Origin: Xanthomonas sp. DAR 34887
Lineage (GTDB): Bacteria; Pseudomonadota; Gammaproteobacteria; Xanthomonadales; Xanthomonadaceae
Assembly: GCF_041245805.1 (NCBI RefSeq)
Contig: NZ_CP162490.1
Location: forward strand, 1,961,001-2,025,000
DNA: 64,000 nucleotides
Reading direction: 5' to 3'
In this document: positions 63,366 through 64,000 of the stretch, in pieces
Position numbering within the stretch: the first letter of the stretch is position 1
Layout of the letters: every line of letters begins with the position of its first letter
The notes under the pieces: model-generated
The model's input: only the letters and a program-made list of their open reading frames with translations
The model's database searches: none
Told to the model about the DNA's origin: nothing
Translations under genes and position numbers: made by a program

Positions 63366-64000
63366 ATGCGAACCATGACAGAACCTTCCCGCGGCGGTGC
63401 GTCCGCGCTCGCCGGCTACCTGCGCAACGGCGCGTTCGGCCGCGACCTGCTGGCCTCGGTGGTGGTGTTCCTGGTCGCGCTGCCGCTGTGCATGGGCATC
63501 GCCATCGCCTCGGGCATGCCGCCGGCGGCCGGCCTGATCACCGGCATCGTCGGCGGCCTGGTGGTCGGCATGATCGCCGGCTCGCCGCTGCAGGTCAGCG
63601 GCCCGGCCGCCGGCCTGGCCGTGCTGGTGTTCGAGCTGGTCCGCCAGCATGGCGTGGCCGCGTTGGGACCGGTGATCCTGCTGGCCGGTGCGATCCAGTT
63701 GCTTGCGGGGCTGTGCCGGGCCGGGGTGTGGTTCCGCATGACCTCGCCGGCGGTGGTCGCCGGCATGCTTTCGGGCATCGGCATCCTGATCGTCGCCTCG
63801 CAATCGCACGTGCTGATGGATGCGGCGCCGAAGGCGCGCGGGCTGGAAAATTTCGCCGCGTTGCCGGCGGTGCTGTGGCAGACGCTGGACGCGGGCGTGG
63901 GCCGCGCCGCGCTGTTGGTCGGGCTGGGTACCATCGCGATCATGCTGGCGTGGGAGCGGCTGCGTCCGCAGCCGCTGCGCTTCGTGCCCGGCGCATTGCT
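63366..64000 (+). CDS. SulP family anion transporter, N-terminal part
   Basis: The first 211 codons of a gene running off the window; no stop is reached. After a short polar start come hydrophobic segments with the SulP motif SVVVFLVALPLCMGIAIASG and PPAAGLITGIVGGLVVG, then GSPLQVSGPAAGLAVLV. SulP proteins import bicarbonate, sulfate or dicarboxylates. The tight coupling with carbonic anhydrase argues for bicarbonate. A strong ribosome site (AAGGAGG) fixes the ATG. Confidence 0.93.
   Translation, partial: MRTMTEPSRGGASALAGYLRNGAFGRDLLASVVVFLVALPLCMGIAIASGMPPAAGLITGIVGGLVVGMIAGSPLQVSGPAAGLAVLVFELVRQHGVAALGPVILLAGAIQLLAGLCRAGVWFRMTSPAVVAGMLSGIGILIVASQSHVLMDAAPKARGLENFAALPAVLWQTLDAGVGRAALLVGLGTIAIMLAWERLRPQPLRFVPGAL

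Overview
The window is 64 kb of high-GC chromosome from a gammaproteobacterium of the Xanthomonas group (Xanthomonadaceae/Lysobacteraceae). The pointers are the dapE-asnB order, the many copies of the REP unit TGTAGGAGCGGCTTCAGCC, a MacAB-NodT pump beside a two-component pair, the phoU-pstBAC-pstS-pstS-oprP phosphate block, and diguanylate cyclases with periplasmic propeller sensors. The species cannot be fixed from sequence alone.

Layout. 0-8 kb: the end of dapE, then asnB behind a leader that looks like an Asn-sensing transcription attenuator; a membrane diguanylate cyclase; a beta-helix lipoprotein; a penicillin-acylase-type hydrolase; a bacterioferritin lacking the heme-ligand Met. 8.4-17.9 kb: a one-direction cluster (DUF2147, TorF-like porin, FGGY kinase, class II aldolase, class III aminotransferase, an aldolase-like protein without metal ligands, MFS carrier, aldehyde dehydrogenase, TetR) that looks like an uptake and catabolic pathway of unknown substrate. 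18-23 kb: SDR/MmyB-type regulator divergent pair, parC, AraC regulator. 23.3-28.1 kb: MarR-controlled EmrAB-OMF efflux operon, with a regulator mRNA predicted to be leaderless. 28-32.5 kb: tandem-SGNH hydrolase, small XRE regulator, a MITE and three tRNA-Leu(CAG). 32.6-36.8 kb: rnr, a GFA-type protein and rlmB. 37-48 kb: a repeat-rich spacer, MacAB-NodT efflux and its divergent response regulator/kinase, then a large propeller-GGDEF protein. 48-51.5 kb: an AT-rich foreign gene with a PD-(D/E)XK-like motif, RNase T, and an IS110-family element sitting inside a REP unit that itself lies inside a MITE. 51.5-54 kb: an HvfABC (MNIO/bufferin-type) copper RiPP operon and an RcnB-family gene. 54-62 kb: the phosphate-starvation block with Pho boxes. 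62-64 kb: beta-carbonic anhydrase and the start of a SulP transporter, a likely bicarbonate module.

The most notable signals are: (1) the Asn-rich leader peptide with mutually exclusive hairpins before asnB; (2) a bridge RNA readable by hand in the IS110 element, whose target guide matches the REP site it occupies and whose donor guides match the element's own ends; (3) a three-copy MITE family carrying REP pairs; (4) the HvfABC RiPP operon; and (5) the kinase/aldolase/aminotransferase cluster with its degenerate aldolase.
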